Shown here in pieces: positions 16,139 to 23,910 of a DNA stretch of 36,402 nt. Under the pieces are notes generated by a model. That model was not told the origin of the DNA, ran no database searches, and worked only from the letters and a program-made list of their open reading frames with translations. The translations under genes were made by a program, and so were the position numbers. Source of the DNA: Patulibacter sp. (GTDB taxonomy: Bacteria > Actinomycetota > Thermoleophilia > Solirubrobacterales > Solirubrobacteraceae); the NCBI GenBank assembly GCA_015478825.1, contig JADMKN010000056.1:1-36402 (forward strand), given 5' to 3'. Numbering within the stretch: the stretch's first letter is position 1; each line of letters starts with the position of its first letter.

Positions 16139-17281
16139 TCAGCCCTTCACGTCCACCCGCAGGATCCGGTCGTCGTCGTCCGCCGGGTCGCCGCGGCCGT
16201 CGCGGTTGGACGTGGTGATCCAGAGCGAGCCGTCGGGCGCGGCGACGGTGGTGCGGATCCGGCCGTAGTCGCCGACGTAGAGCGCCTGCGGCTTGCCGGT
16301 CCGGGTGCCGTTCAGCGGAACCCGCCAGAGCCGCTCGCCGCCCAGGGCCGCCACCCACAGCGCGCCGTTCAGGAACGTGACGCCGCTCGGCGACGCCTCG
16401 GACGTCGACCAGACAACCTTCGGGCTGACGTACTTGCCGCCGCCGGTCCCCTTGCCCTCGACGTCCGGCCAGCCGTAGTTCCGGCCCTTGCGGATCAGGT
16501 TGATCTCGTCGTAGGTGTTCTGGCCGAACTCGGCCGCCCAGAGCCGATCGCGCTCGTCCCAGGTCAGCCCCTGGACGTTGCGGTGGCCGAGCGACCAGAC
16601 CCGCGAGCCGCGGATCGGGTTGTCCTTCGGCACGCTGCCGTTGGGGTTCATCCGCAGGATCTTGCCGCTCTGCGACCCCCGGTCCTGGGCCAGATCCCCG
16701 TCGCCGACGTCACCGACCCCCGCGTAGAGCTTGCCGTCCGGTCCGAAGGCGATCCGCCCGCCGTTGTGGATCGCTCCCGACTCGAGCCCGCTCACCACGG
16801 TGCGCAGGGTACGCGGCGCGTTCAGCTTGAACCGCACGATCCGGTTGTCGCGCGACGTCGTCATGTAGGCGTAGATCCAGCGGTCGCGCGCGTAGCGGGG
16901 CGAGACCGCCAGCCCGAGCAGCCCGCCCTCGCCCTGCTCCTCGACGCCCGGCAGCCTGCCGACCGTGCTCAGGCGGTTGCCGTCCTTCGCGATCCGCCGC
17001 ACCCGACCGCCGCGCTCGGCAACTAGGGCGTCGCCGTTCGGCAGGAACGCCACGCCCCACGGGACGTCCAGGCCCCGGGCGACGGTGCTGACTGCCGGCG
17101 CCTCGATCGCACGGGACGACGCGGCCGCGTCGTCGCGGGGCGGGCCGGGCTCGCTGCGGCTGGTCGCCGGAGCGTCGGCGGCGTCGGTCGCGGTCGTGGT
17201 GTCGCTGTCGGCCGCGGTTCCCGATCCACAGCCAATCAGGACCACGCCGGCCGTCAGCAGGACGGTCATCCGGGTGCGCAT
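16139..17281 (-). CDS. PQQ-dependent sugar dehydrogenase-like lipoprotein (GSDH/YliI family)
   Basis: 380 residues. The N-terminus MRTRMTVLLTAGVVLIGC has a lipobox ending at C18, so it is expected to be a lipoprotein outside the membrane. The body is the soluble aldose/sorbosone dehydrogenase beta-propeller: LDVPWGVAFLPNGDALVAER, GEGGLLGLAVSP, HNGGRIAFGPDGKLYAGVGDVGD, SLGHRNVQGLTWD, AAEFGQNTYDEINLI and NYGWPDVEGKG, all familiar in YliI/Asd proteins. These oxidise aldoses at the sugar's C1 using PQQ and calcium, passing electrons to the membrane. No PQQ biosynthesis gene is nearby. Residues 20-55 are a Thr/Asp/Pro-rich linker. Confidence 0.9.
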   Translation of the reverse strand: MRTRMTVLLTAGVVLIGCGSGTAADSDTTTATDAADAPATSRSEPGPPRDDAAASSRAIEAPAVSTVARGLDVPWGVAFLPNGDALVAERGGRVRRIAKDGNRLSTVGRLPGVEEQGEGGLLGLAVSPRYARDRWIYAYMTTSRDNRIVRFKLNAPRTLRTVVSGLESGAIHNGGRIAFGPDGKLYAGVGDVGDGDLAQDRGSQSGKILRMNPNGSVPKDNPIRGSRVWSLGHRNVQGLTWDERDRLWAAEFGQNTYDEINLIRKGRNYGWPDVEGKGTGGGKYVSPKVVWSTSEASPSGVTFLNGALWVAALGGERLWRVPLNGTRTGKPQALYVGDYGRIRTTVAAPDGSLWITTSNRDGRGDPADDDDRILRVDVKG

Positions 17282-17357
17282 CGACCCAGCCTGACGGATC
17301 CGCCCGCGCAGCCCGCCACTACCGGGGTTCCCGCCCGGCCCTCGCCCGACCTCGGCG

Positions 17358-18299
17358 CTACTTGCGGCGCTTCTTGCCGCCGCTGCCGGCCTTCGGCTTC
17401 GGCGCGGGGGCGTCGAGATCCGACGCCTGGGCCTCGCGGGCCCGCTCCGCGGCTTCCATCAGCTCTGCGCGGGTCGGCCACGGCTGCGGCGTGCCGGTCT
17501 CCCATGCGGCCGGGCGACCGCCAGGCCACTTGCCGAGCAGCGTGACGCCGATCGCGATGAACCAGAAGGCCCGCAGGAAGCCCTGCTGATCGAAGATCGG
17601 GACCACCACGAGCACCGCCAGCAGCACGCCGAGGAAGCCCATCACCTTCGTGATCAGGCCGACGTTCATCGCGCTCAGCGCGGCGGACCCGATGCCGACC
17701 GCCACCAGCATCTGGCCGAGCACGCTGAGGATCGAGAGCCCGCCGAGGTCCTCGCGCGGCGCGTTGAGCGCATCGGCCGCCGCCCAGTTCGTCTGCAGCT
17801 CGGGAGCGAGGCTCGCGAAGTCCGAGAGCTTGATCGCGCCGTAGGTCATCGCCACCGTGGTGCCGATGCCGAAGGCCAGCGCGCCGATCACGGGGGCCCA
17901 GAAGAACCATCGGGGGAACGACGGACGGCGTCGCCACGAGGCGCGCAGCAGGCCGAACAGCACCGGCGCCATCACGATCAGGCTCAGGCCGGCGAGCGCG
18001 GTCGCGGCGATGATCATCACGGCGTTGTTGCCGTAGTGGTCGGCGACCTGCGACTGGGCGCCGACCAGGCCGGCCCCCTGCTCGCCCGCGCCGTAGATCG
18101 TCAGCGACTGGGCGACGGTCTTGACCGCTTCGACCTCGTTCGGGATCCCACGCGAGGTGATCACCTGCAGCGCGATCGCGATCAGCGGCAGGATCCCGGC
18201 GACGATCGCGAGGATCCCCGCCTTCGGCAGCCAGCGCTGCTCGATCGCCAGCGTCTCTTCCGGGTCCAGGGCGTCGGGAATCACTCGGGTGTTCGCCAC
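17358..18299 (-). CDS. Multi-pass membrane protein of unknown function
   Basis: 313 residues starting at GTG 18299. I do not recognise a named family. About six to seven hydrophobic segments are visible: AGILAIVAGILPLIAIALQVI (27-47), NNAVMIIAATALAGLSLIVMAPVLFGLL, WFFWAPVIGALAFGIGTTVAMTYGAI, ILSVLGQMLVAVGIGSAALSA, VMGFLGVLLAVLVVVPIF and AFWFIAIGVTLLGKW. The N-terminal and C-terminal tails look cytoplasmic; the last 45 residues are Ala/Glu/Pro/Lys-rich and end in GGKKRRK, a basic tail that could bind membrane lipid or nucleic acid. A TAGAAT box lies eight bases before the start. It is divergent from the small 88-residue protein. Confidence 0.8.
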   Translation of the reverse strand: MANTRVIPDALDPEETLAIEQRWLPKAGILAIVAGILPLIAIALQVITSRGIPNEVEAVKTVAQSLTIYGAGEQGAGLVGAQSQVADHYGNNAVMIIAATALAGLSLIVMAPVLFGLLRASWRRRPSFPRWFFWAPVIGALAFGIGTTVAMTYGAIKLSDFASLAPELQTNWAAADALNAPREDLGGLSILSVLGQMLVAVGIGSAALSAMNVGLITKVMGFLGVLLAVLVVVPIFDQQGFLRAFWFIAIGVTLLGKWPGGRPAAWETGTPQPWPTRAELMEAAERAREAQASDLDAPAPKPKAGSGGKKRRK

Positions 18300-18307
18300 G
18301 GAGCAGG

Positions 18308-18313
18308 ATTCTA
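18308..18313 (-). promoter_or_regulatory. TAGAAT, candidate -10 of the membrane-protein gene
   Basis: On the minus strand TAGAAT ends eight bases before the GTG at 18299. It differs from TATAAT by one base, the best match in the window, and implies a leaderless or nearly leaderless transcript. Confidence 0.55.
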
Positions 18314-18394
18314 CGGACCTCCGGGGGGATCGGAGCCCACCCCATCCACCGCCGGCCGAACGCTCACCCGCCCCGGCCCGCGGCGGCGGAGCGG

Positions 18395-18400
18395 TAGCAT
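18395..18400 (+). promoter_or_regulatory. TAGCAT, candidate -10 of the 88-residue gene
   Basis: TAGCAT ends six bases before the ATG at 18407; no Shine-Dalgarno sequence is visible between them. Same layout as csoR and pucR-type genes in this window. Confidence 0.5.
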
Positions 18401-18406
18401 CGCGGT

Positions 18407-18673
18407 ATGGAAGGCTTTGGCGATCTCTTTGGCGACCCGGACGACCTGCAGCGCAAGATGATGGAGTTCGCGGAGCAGATGCAGGGCCAGCAGAAGCTGG
18501 CCTGGGCGGACAACGCGATCGGGCTCGCGGTCCAAATGACCGTCGCGGCGGTCGGTCGCGTCAACCTCCAGGGCGACGCCGAGGCGCAGGCCCGGCAGAT
18601 CCGCCAGGTGATGGCGGTCGTCTTCCCCGAGGCCGTCACGCTCGTGCGCGAGGCCCGGCAGGGCCTCGGCTAG
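18407..18673 (+). CDS. Small helical protein of unknown function
   Basis: 88 residues, MEGFGDLFGDPDDLQRKMMEFA at the start. Not recognised. The N-terminus superficially recalls YbaB/EbfC nucleoid proteins (Met/Gln-rich helix QRKMMEFAEQMQGQQK), but the rest, LAWADNAIGLAVQMTVAAVGRVNLQGDAEAQARQIRQVMAVVFPEA, does not follow that family. Predicted by eye as mainly amphipathic helices with no cysteine and no membrane segment. Codon third positions are strongly GC, and a TAGCAT box lies at the right distance, so it is likely real. It stands alone, with a bidirectional hairpin behind it. Confidence 0.7.
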   Translation: MEGFGDLFGDPDDLQRKMMEFAEQMQGQQKLAWADNAIGLAVQMTVAAVGRVNLQGDAEAQARQIRQVMAVVFPEAVTLVREARQGLG

Positions 18674-18688
18674 TCGGTCGTCGGCGGG

Positions 18689-18720
18689 CCGCGGCCCCGG
18701 CTAGTTGCGGGGCCTCGCGG
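18689..18720. terminator. Bidirectional hairpin between convergent genes
   Basis: CCGCG-GCCCC (18689-18698) pairs with GGGGC-CT-CGCGG (18709-18720), a ten-pair GC stem with a two-base bulge and a 10-base loop. It fills the 47-bp gap between the 88-residue gene and the flippase-like gene and touches the latter's stop. Confidence 0.65.
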
Positions 18721-19728
18721 CTAGCCGGACGCGCTCGGCTCGGCGTTCTCGCTCGCCCGGTGCTCCTTGCCGGCGGCGATGACCTCCTTGAACGAGCGGA
18801 AGCCGAAAATCTTGACCAGGGCGAAGAAGCCGATGGCGAGGCACGTGACCCCGATCGCGATCTGCTGGCCGACCGAGTAGGCGGCGACCGTCGCGGCCGT
18901 CGCCGAGCCGGCGAAGACCTTGACCATGAACGCCTGCTGCACGCCCGCCCCGCCCGGCGTGAACGGCATCAGCGCCGCGACGGCGTTGATCGCGTGGACC
19001 AGCAGGACGTTCTGCACCGATCCGCCGACGTGGAACGCCTCGAGCAGCATCCAGAAGGCGGTCAGCCGGAACAGGTAGCCGGCGAACAGCACCAGCCAGA
19101 CCTCGCGGAAGAACCGCCGCCGGTCGCGCAGGATCACCACGCCCTGGCGGACCCGGGCCCAGAACCGCCGCGCCCGCTCCGACAGCACCGCGAACGCGAC
19201 CAGTCCGCCGACCGCGAGCACGGTCAGCACGAACAGCGTCGCCGAGAAGTTGGCGAACACGAACGACAGGTCGAACGCGTTGAGGCTGGCGAAGTCCGGC
19301 GGCTTCGGGAAGACGCCCTGCGTGAACGCGAAGATCAGGATCGGGATCGCGACCGTCAGGTCGAACACCGCCTCGACCATCATCGCCGCCGTCACCGCCG
19401 GGTACGTCGAGTTGGGGATCGAGGTCTTGACCAGGAAGACCTTGATCACGTCCCCACCACGCGCCGGGATCACGTTGTTGAAGCCGTAGGCGGCGATGTA
19501 CGCGCCCCAGATCCGCCGCCACTGGAAGGTCTCGGCGGGATACGCCGCCCGCAGCACGTTGAAGAACCCGCGGGAGCGGAACGTCAGGTAGACGACGAAG
19601 CACGTCAGCCCGATCAGCAGCGGGACGAGGTTGACGTTGGCGATGCTCGCGAAGAAGTCGCCGATCGCCCCGAAGACCTCGGAGATCCCGGCGAGCGGCG
19701 TCGGTGCTCCGGTTCGGGGGACGGACAC
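18721..19728 (-). CDS. Flippase-like integral membrane protein (UPF0104 / LPG-synthase TM family)
   Basis: 335 residues starting at GTG 19728, with TAGGCT six bases upstream. About eight membrane segments. The diagnostic motifs are AYGFNNVIPARGGDVIKVFLVK (about 80-100), the N-(V/L)-(I/L)-P-x-R-x-G-(E/D) element, and ALMPFTPGGAGVQQAFM (about 252-268), the P-x-P-G-G-x-G element. This is the membrane module of the lysylphosphatidylglycerol synthase/AglD superfamily without the synthase domain; members are thought to move lipids or lipid-linked molecules across the membrane. The substrate cannot be told. It precedes a bidirectional terminator and follows the HAD phosphatase on the same strand with a 54-bp gap. 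Confidence 0.88.
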   Translation of the reverse strand: MSVPRTGAPTPLAGISEVFGAIGDFFASIANVNLVPLLIGLTCFVVYLTFRSRGFFNVLRAAYPAETFQWRRIWGAYIAAYGFNNVIPARGGDVIKVFLVKTSIPNSTYPAVTAAMMVEAVFDLTVAIPILIFAFTQGVFPKPPDFASLNAFDLSFVFANFSATLFVLTVLAVGGLVAFAVLSERARRFWARVRQGVVILRDRRRFFREVWLVLFAGYLFRLTAFWMLLEAFHVGGSVQNVLLVHAINAVAALMPFTPGGAGVQQAFMVKVFAGSATAATVAAYSVGQQIAIGVTCLAIGFFALVKIFGFRSFKEVIAAGKEHRASENAEPSASG

Positions 19729-19734
19729 GGGTGC

Positions 19735-19740
19735 AGCCTA
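19735..19740 (-). promoter_or_regulatory. TAGGCT, candidate -10 of the flippase-like gene
   Basis: On the minus strand TAGGCT ends six bases before GTG 19728, the same hexamer and distance as in front of the aldehyde dehydrogenase at 32.8 kb. It would give this gene its own leaderless transcript. Confidence 0.5.
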
Positions 19741-19782
19741 CGATGATTGGAGCCCGGCCGCCCCGCCCGCTGGCCGCCCTGC

Positions 19783-20451
19783 CTACCCGAGCTCGACGAG
19801 CTCGACGCCGAGCAGATCCCAGATCAACGGGTCGTTGAGCGTCGGCACCACGTGGTGGGCGTCGAGCTCGACGCCCGGGTGGCTGAGCACGCCGACCACC
19901 GTCATCCCGGCGTCGCGCGCCGAGCGGACGCCGGTCGGGCTGTCCTCGACCGCGACGCACGTCTCGGGACGGACGCCGAGCGCTTCGGCGGCCGCGACGT
20001 AGATGTCCGGCGCGGGCTTCGGGCGCGGCACGTCGTCGGCGGTCAGCAGCACGTCGAACGTGTGCCCGTGCCCGGCGGCGACGAGCGCCTTCTCGGCGAA
20101 GCTGCGGGCGGCGTTGGTCGCCATCGCGATCGGCACGTCGTCGGCGTCGAGCGCCGCGACCAGCTCGGCGGCGCCCGGCATCACCGGGACGCCGTGGTCG
20201 AGCTCGGCGTGGACCAGCTCGGCCAGCTCCTCCAGGAGCCGGGACCCGTGGCCCGGCGCCTCGAGGAAGCGCTCGAGATGCCGCGACGCCTCGGCGAAGC
20301 TCGTGCCCAGCAGCTCGCGCTTGTGCTCGGGGCGCAGGATCTGGCCCCAGCGCGTGAACAACGCGGACTCCGCGCGCGACCATGCGTCCTCGGTCGCGAG
20401 GAAGGTCCCGTCGTTGTCGAAGATGACCGCCGCCGGCCGTGCCACGGTCAC
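19783..20451 (-). CDS. HAD-superfamily hydrolase (subfamily IA, phosphoglycolate phosphatase/beta-PGM-like)
   Basis: 222 residues from GTG 20451. Motif I is VIFDNDGTFLATE (nucleophile D12, acid D14), motif II-like MATNAARSFAEKAL, Lys in RPKPAPDIY, and motif IV VAVEDSPTGVRSARDAGMTVVGV. The helical cap between motif I and II is typical of HAD-IA enzymes that remove phosphate from small sugars or glycolate or that isomerise sugar phosphates. No substrate is indicated. The small lipoprotein gene follows upstream with a gap of 25 bases on the same strand, so the two may share a transcript. Confidence 0.9.
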   Translation of the reverse strand: MTVARPAAVIFDNDGTFLATEDAWSRAESALFTRWGQILRPEHKRELLGTSFAEASRHLERFLEAPGHGSRLLEELAELVHAELDHGVPVMPGAAELVAALDADDVPIAMATNAARSFAEKALVAAGHGHTFDVLLTADDVPRPKPAPDIYVAAAEALGVRPETCVAVEDSPTGVRSARDAGMTVVGVLSHPGVELDAHHVVPTLNDPLIWDLLGVELVELG

Positions 20452-20476
20452 GGCCCCTCGGCGGTACCCGCCACGC

Positions 20477-20953
20477 TCAGAACTCGACGCCGACGATCAG
20501 CGGCTTCGCGCCGCCGGTGATCCGCCACGGGGTCTCCGGCTCGTACAGCGCGCCAAGACCCTCGGACTTCATCAGCGCGAACTCGATCGCCTCGCCACCC
20601 TCGGGGGTCACCACGACCGTGGCCGTCTCGCCGTCGTCCGCGGTGACCTCGTAGTCGAGATCCTTGACCGAGGCGACGTCGCGGACCGGCTCGCCGCCGG
20701 AGATCAGTCCGGAGAGCTCCATCGCCATGCGGCAGTTCGCGCCCTCGCTGGCGCCGGCGACCAGCTCGCCCTGCGCCTCGACGGTCATGAAGTCGCAAGC
20801 GCGTTGACCGTTCTTCTGGGACAGCGCCTCCGAGAGGAAGTCGCGGACGGCCGTCTGCGGTTCGTCCTTCTGGAAGGTGGTTCCGCCGCAGCCCGTCACC
20901 GCAAGGGCAAGGACCGCCGCCGTGGCGAGGGAGAACACGCGAGTCGAACGCAT
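20477..20953 (-). CDS. Small secreted lipoprotein
   Basis: 158 residues from ATG 20953; the longer track ORF adds an unsupported 29 residues. MRSTRVFSLATAAVLALAVTGC has a signal peptide and a lipobox (AVTGC22), giving a lipid-anchored protein outside the membrane. After GGTTFQKDEPQTAVRDFLSEALSQKNGQRACDFMTVEAQGEL it has the feel of NTF2-like DUF4878-type lipoproteins (two further Cys: RACDF and GANCRM could form a disulfide). Role unknown. CAGAAT ends nine bases before the start and two TTCTGACGC repeats lie in the upstream region. Confidence 0.75.
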   Translation of the reverse strand: MRSTRVFSLATAAVLALAVTGCGGTTFQKDEPQTAVRDFLSEALSQKNGQRACDFMTVEAQGELVAGASEGANCRMAMELSGLISGGEPVRDVASVKDLDYEVTADDGETATVVVTPEGGEAIEFALMKSEGLGALYEPETPWRITGGAKPLIVGVEF

Positions 20954-21084
20954 CACGCGTTGATTCTGACGCCTGAGACGTTCTGACGCATCCTCGTTCC
21001 GCGCCTGGCCCGCGGGATGGCCGCGAAACCCCGTCGACACGGGCGATTCGGCGTGTCGAGCGACGGTCTGCGACGATCGCGGCG

Positions 21085-21759
21085 ATGGCCCGCGCGACGC
21101 CCGATCACCGCCCTCGACCGGTAGCCGGGCCGCGGATCGCGCCGGATCTGGCGCCGTTCTCGCTCGACGACGGCGTCGCCCACGACGACCGTCTGTCCGA
21201 CGTCGCGATGGGCGGGTCGCTGCCCGCCGGAACGTTCGCTCGCGGGGTTCAGATCGAGGCGGCGCGGGCCGAGCAGGTCGACCTGGCGGGCGCGCGGATG
21301 CCCGGCATCGCCCTGGTCGACGTCGAGCTGCGGGCCGCGAACCTGGCCAACGCCGACCTGCGGTCCGCGTCGCTGCGGCGGGTCGCGATCGTGCGGGGGC
21401 GGCTGACCGGAATCCAGTGGTCCGGCGCGCGGCTCGACGACGTGCGCTTCGACGGCTGCCAGATCGACCTGGCGGCGTTCACCGGCTGCGAGCTGCGCCG
21501 CGTGGAGTTCCACGACTGCCGGCTCGTCGGCAGCGACTTCCAGGACCTGAACGCGCAGGACGTCACGTTCGCCGACTGCGACCTGTCCGACATCGACCTG
21601 ACCGGTGCGCGGTTCACCCGCACCGAGATGCAGCGCTGCACGCTCGACGGGATCCGCTCGCTGGAGCGGCTGCGCGGCGTCGGCATGCGCTGGGAGGACG
21701 TGCTCGCGTCGGCAGGGGCGTTCGCGGGAGCGATCGGCGTGCGGCTGATCGACGGCTGA
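21085..21759 (+). CDS. Pentapeptide-repeat protein
   Basis: 224 residues. From about residue 60 to 180 the sequence runs in fives of the A(D/N)LxX type: VDLAG ARMPG, ANLANADLRSASLRR, RLTGIQWSGARLDDVRFDGCQIDLAAF, VEFHDCRLVGSDFQDLNAQDVTFADCDLSDIDLTGARF. This folds as a right-handed quadrilateral beta helix. Some members mimic DNA and protect gyrase from quinolones (Qnr, MfpA), but most have no known role; I see nothing that distinguishes this one. It sits 50 bases before a DHA2 drug exporter, which makes a shared transcript and a role in resistance conceivable only as inference. Confidence 0.88.
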   Translation: MARATPDHRPRPVAGPRIAPDLAPFSLDDGVAHDDRLSDVAMGGSLPAGTFARGVQIEAARAEQVDLAGARMPGIALVDVELRAANLANADLRSASLRRVAIVRGRLTGIQWSGARLDDVRFDGCQIDLAAFTGCELRRVEFHDCRLVGSDFQDLNAQDVTFADCDLSDIDLTGARFTRTEMQRCTLDGIRSLERLRGVGMRWEDVLASAGAFAGAIGVRLIDG

Positions 21760-21809
21760 TCGCCTGGCCGCAGCGAGCCGCCGGAACCGACCCGACACAA
21801 TCGCCGGAC

Positions 21810-23252
21810 GTGTCCCGGTACCTGAGCAACCCGAAGTTCACCGTCAGCGTCGTCTTCGTCGCGGCGATGTTCATGAGCATCCTCGACTCGACGATCGTCA
21901 ACGTCGCGCTGCCGTCGATCAGCCGCGACTTCGACGCCTCGATCTCCGCCGCCGGGGTCGTCGCCTCCGGCTACCTCGTCAGCCTGGCGGTCTTCATCCC
22001 CGCGTCGGGTTGGCTTGGCGACCGCTTCGGCACGCGCCGGGTCTTCCTGCTGGCGTTGCTGGCGTTCGTGGTCGCCTCGGCGCTCTGCGGCGCCGCCGGC
22101 AGTCTCGGCCAGCTCGTGCTGTTCCGCATCTTCCAGGGCGCGGCGGGCGGGATGATGATCCCGGTCGGGATGGCGATGCTCTACCGCGTCTTCCCGCAGG
22201 ACGAGCGGGTCGCCGCGTCGCGGGTGCTGATCGTGCCGACCGCCGCCGCCCCCGCGCTCGGTCCGGTGCTCGGCGGGATCCTCGTCGAGCACCTCTCCTG
22301 GCACTGGGCCTTCCTGATCAACGTGCCGGTCGGGCTGCTGGCGGTCGCGTTCGGCCTGCGCTTCCTGCCCCGCGACGTGCCCGGTCGCCCGGGGACGTTC
22401 GACGGCCTGGGCTTCGTGCTCGCCGGCGCCGGGCTCGGGCTGGCGATGTTCGCGATCTCCGAAGGCCCGGGTCAGGGCTGGGCCTCGGCGCAGATCGTGG
22501 CGAGCGGCGTCGTCGGCGTGACGTTGCTCGCCCTGCTGGTGCCGTGGGAGTTGCGGAGCGCGGCGCCCCTGCTGGACCTGCGCCTGCTGCGCGAGCGGAT
22601 GTTCCGCCGCTCGTTCCTGATCCTCGTCCCGTCGACGGCGGGCTTCCTCGGACTGCTCTACGCCTTCCCGCAGCTCCAGCAGGAAGGGCTGGGCCGTTCG
22701 GCGATGACCAGCGGGCTGCTGACCTTCCCCGAGGCGATCGGCGTGATGGCCGGATCGCAGGTGGCGTCGCGGCTCTACCCGCGCGTCGGGCCGCGACGCC
22801 TGATCAGCGGCGGGGCGGTCGGCGTCGCGATCGGCGCGCTGCTGCTGACCCGGGTCACCGGCGCAACGCCCGACGCGCTGGTCGTCGTGCTGATGCTCGG
22901 GATCGGCCTGTCGATGTCGGCGGTGTTCATGCCGATCAACGTCGTGCCCTTCGCCAACATCTCCAACGCGGCGACCAGCCAGGCGTCGAGCATCTTCAAC
23001 GCCCTACGCCAGACCGGCGCGGCGCTCGGCGTCGCCTTGCTCGCGACGACGATCGCGCTGGTGGGCCCGGTCGCGGTCGGAGCCGGCGGCGGGCCGGGCG
23101 GAGAAGCGGGGGGCAGGGCGGGCGTTCCGATCCCCAACCTGGACGCCTACCACGCGGCCTTCTTCGTCGCGGCCGGCTTGATGCTGCTCGCGGCCCTGAT
23201 GGCGCTGCGGATCCGCGACGCCGATGCGACATCGACCTATCGACGGGTCTGA
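21810..23252 (+). CDS. MFS transporter, DHA2 (EmrB/QacA) 14-TM family
   Basis: 480 residues from GTG 21810 (SRYLSNPKFTVSVVF follows); the track ORF from 21417 runs antisense-free through the pentapeptide gene in another frame and is not the start. MFMSILDSTIVNVALPSISRDF is DHA2 motif D1; GWLGDRFGTRRVF is MFS motif A; SAAGVVASGYLVS, LGPVLGGILVEHLSWHWAFLINVPVG is motif C plus the following helix. Fourteen hydrophobic helices are expected. DHA2 proteins export drugs, dyes or other hydrophobic compounds by proton antiport. The substrate is not known. The flavin reductase-like gene follows after 26 bases. Confidence 0.92.
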   Translation: MSRYLSNPKFTVSVVFVAAMFMSILDSTIVNVALPSISRDFDASISAAGVVASGYLVSLAVFIPASGWLGDRFGTRRVFLLALLAFVVASALCGAAGSLGQLVLFRIFQGAAGGMMIPVGMAMLYRVFPQDERVAASRVLIVPTAAAPALGPVLGGILVEHLSWHWAFLINVPVGLLAVAFGLRFLPRDVPGRPGTFDGLGFVLAGAGLGLAMFAISEGPGQGWASAQIVASGVVGVTLLALLVPWELRSAAPLLDLRLLRERMFRRSFLILVPSTAGFLGLLYAFPQLQQEGLGRSAMTSGLLTFPEAIGVMAGSQVASRLYPRVGPRRLISGGAVGVAIGALLLTRVTGATPDALVVVLMLGIGLSMSAVFMPINVVPFANISNAATSQASSIFNALRQTGAALGVALLATTIALVGPVAVGAGGGPGGEAGGRAGVPIPNLDAYHAAFFVAAGLMLLAALMALRIRDADATSTYRRV

Positions 23253-23278
23253 CCCCGGAATCCGGCATACTTCGTTGC

Positions 23279-23896
23279 ATGCGCAAGGACTTTGATCCGG
23301 CGAACCGGTCGGCCGGCGACTTCTACCGCCTGATGACCGCGGTGATCGTCCCGCGGCCGATCGCCTGGGTCGCGTCGACCTCGGCCGACGGAATCGACAA
23401 CCTGGCGCCGCACTCGCTGTTCACGATCTCGTCGACCGCTCCGCCGGTCGTCCAGTTCACGTCGGTCGGGACCAAGGACACGCTGCGCAACGTGCTGGCG
23501 ACCCGCGAGTTCACGATCAACCTGGCCCCCGAGTCGCTGTTCGAGCAGATCAACGCGACCGGCACCGACTACCCGGCCGACCACAGCGAGTTCGATGCGG
23601 TCGGCCTGACCCGCGAGCCGAGCCGCCGGGTGGCGGTGCCACGCGTCGCGGAGTCGCCGGTGGCGATCGAGTGCGAATTGCACCACACGGTCGGATTCGG
23701 CACGTCGACGGTGGTCTTCGGACGGGTGCTGCACCTCGCGATCGCCGCGGACGCGATGGCCGACGACGACCTGCCGTCGATCGACCGGCTGGCGCCGTTG
23801 TCCCGGCTCGGCCGCAACGAGTGGGGCACGACCCGCGAAGTCCGCTCGATCGACCGGATCCGGTTCAGCGACCTCGGCGACGCGGCGAACGACTGA
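23279..23896 (+). CDS. Flavin reductase-like (FMN-binding split-barrel) protein
   Basis: 205 residues from ATG 23279; the track ORF from 22010 is read-through of the MFS gene in another frame. The fold is the flavin reductase-domain split barrel: YRLMTAVIVPRPIAWVASTSADGIDNLAPHSLFTISSTAPPVVQFTSVG, KDTLRNVLATREFTINL, and HTVGFGTSTVVFGRVLHLAIAADAM. The opening PRPIAWVAS...GIDNLAPHS is characteristic of the DIM6/NTAB-like group, which bind FMN and reduce flavin or act on unknown substrates. The gap of 26 bases after the MFS gene suggests a shared transcript. A 60-bp repeat array begins just behind its stop. Confidence 0.85.
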   Translation: MRKDFDPANRSAGDFYRLMTAVIVPRPIAWVASTSADGIDNLAPHSLFTISSTAPPVVQFTSVGTKDTLRNVLATREFTINLAPESLFEQINATGTDYPADHSEFDAVGLTREPSRRVAVPRVAESPVAIECELHHTVGFGTSTVVFGRVLHLAIAADAMADDDLPSIDRLAPLSRLGRNEWGTTREVRSIDRIRFSDLGDAAND

Positions 23897-23910
23897 CCAC
23901 GGCGGGGCGC

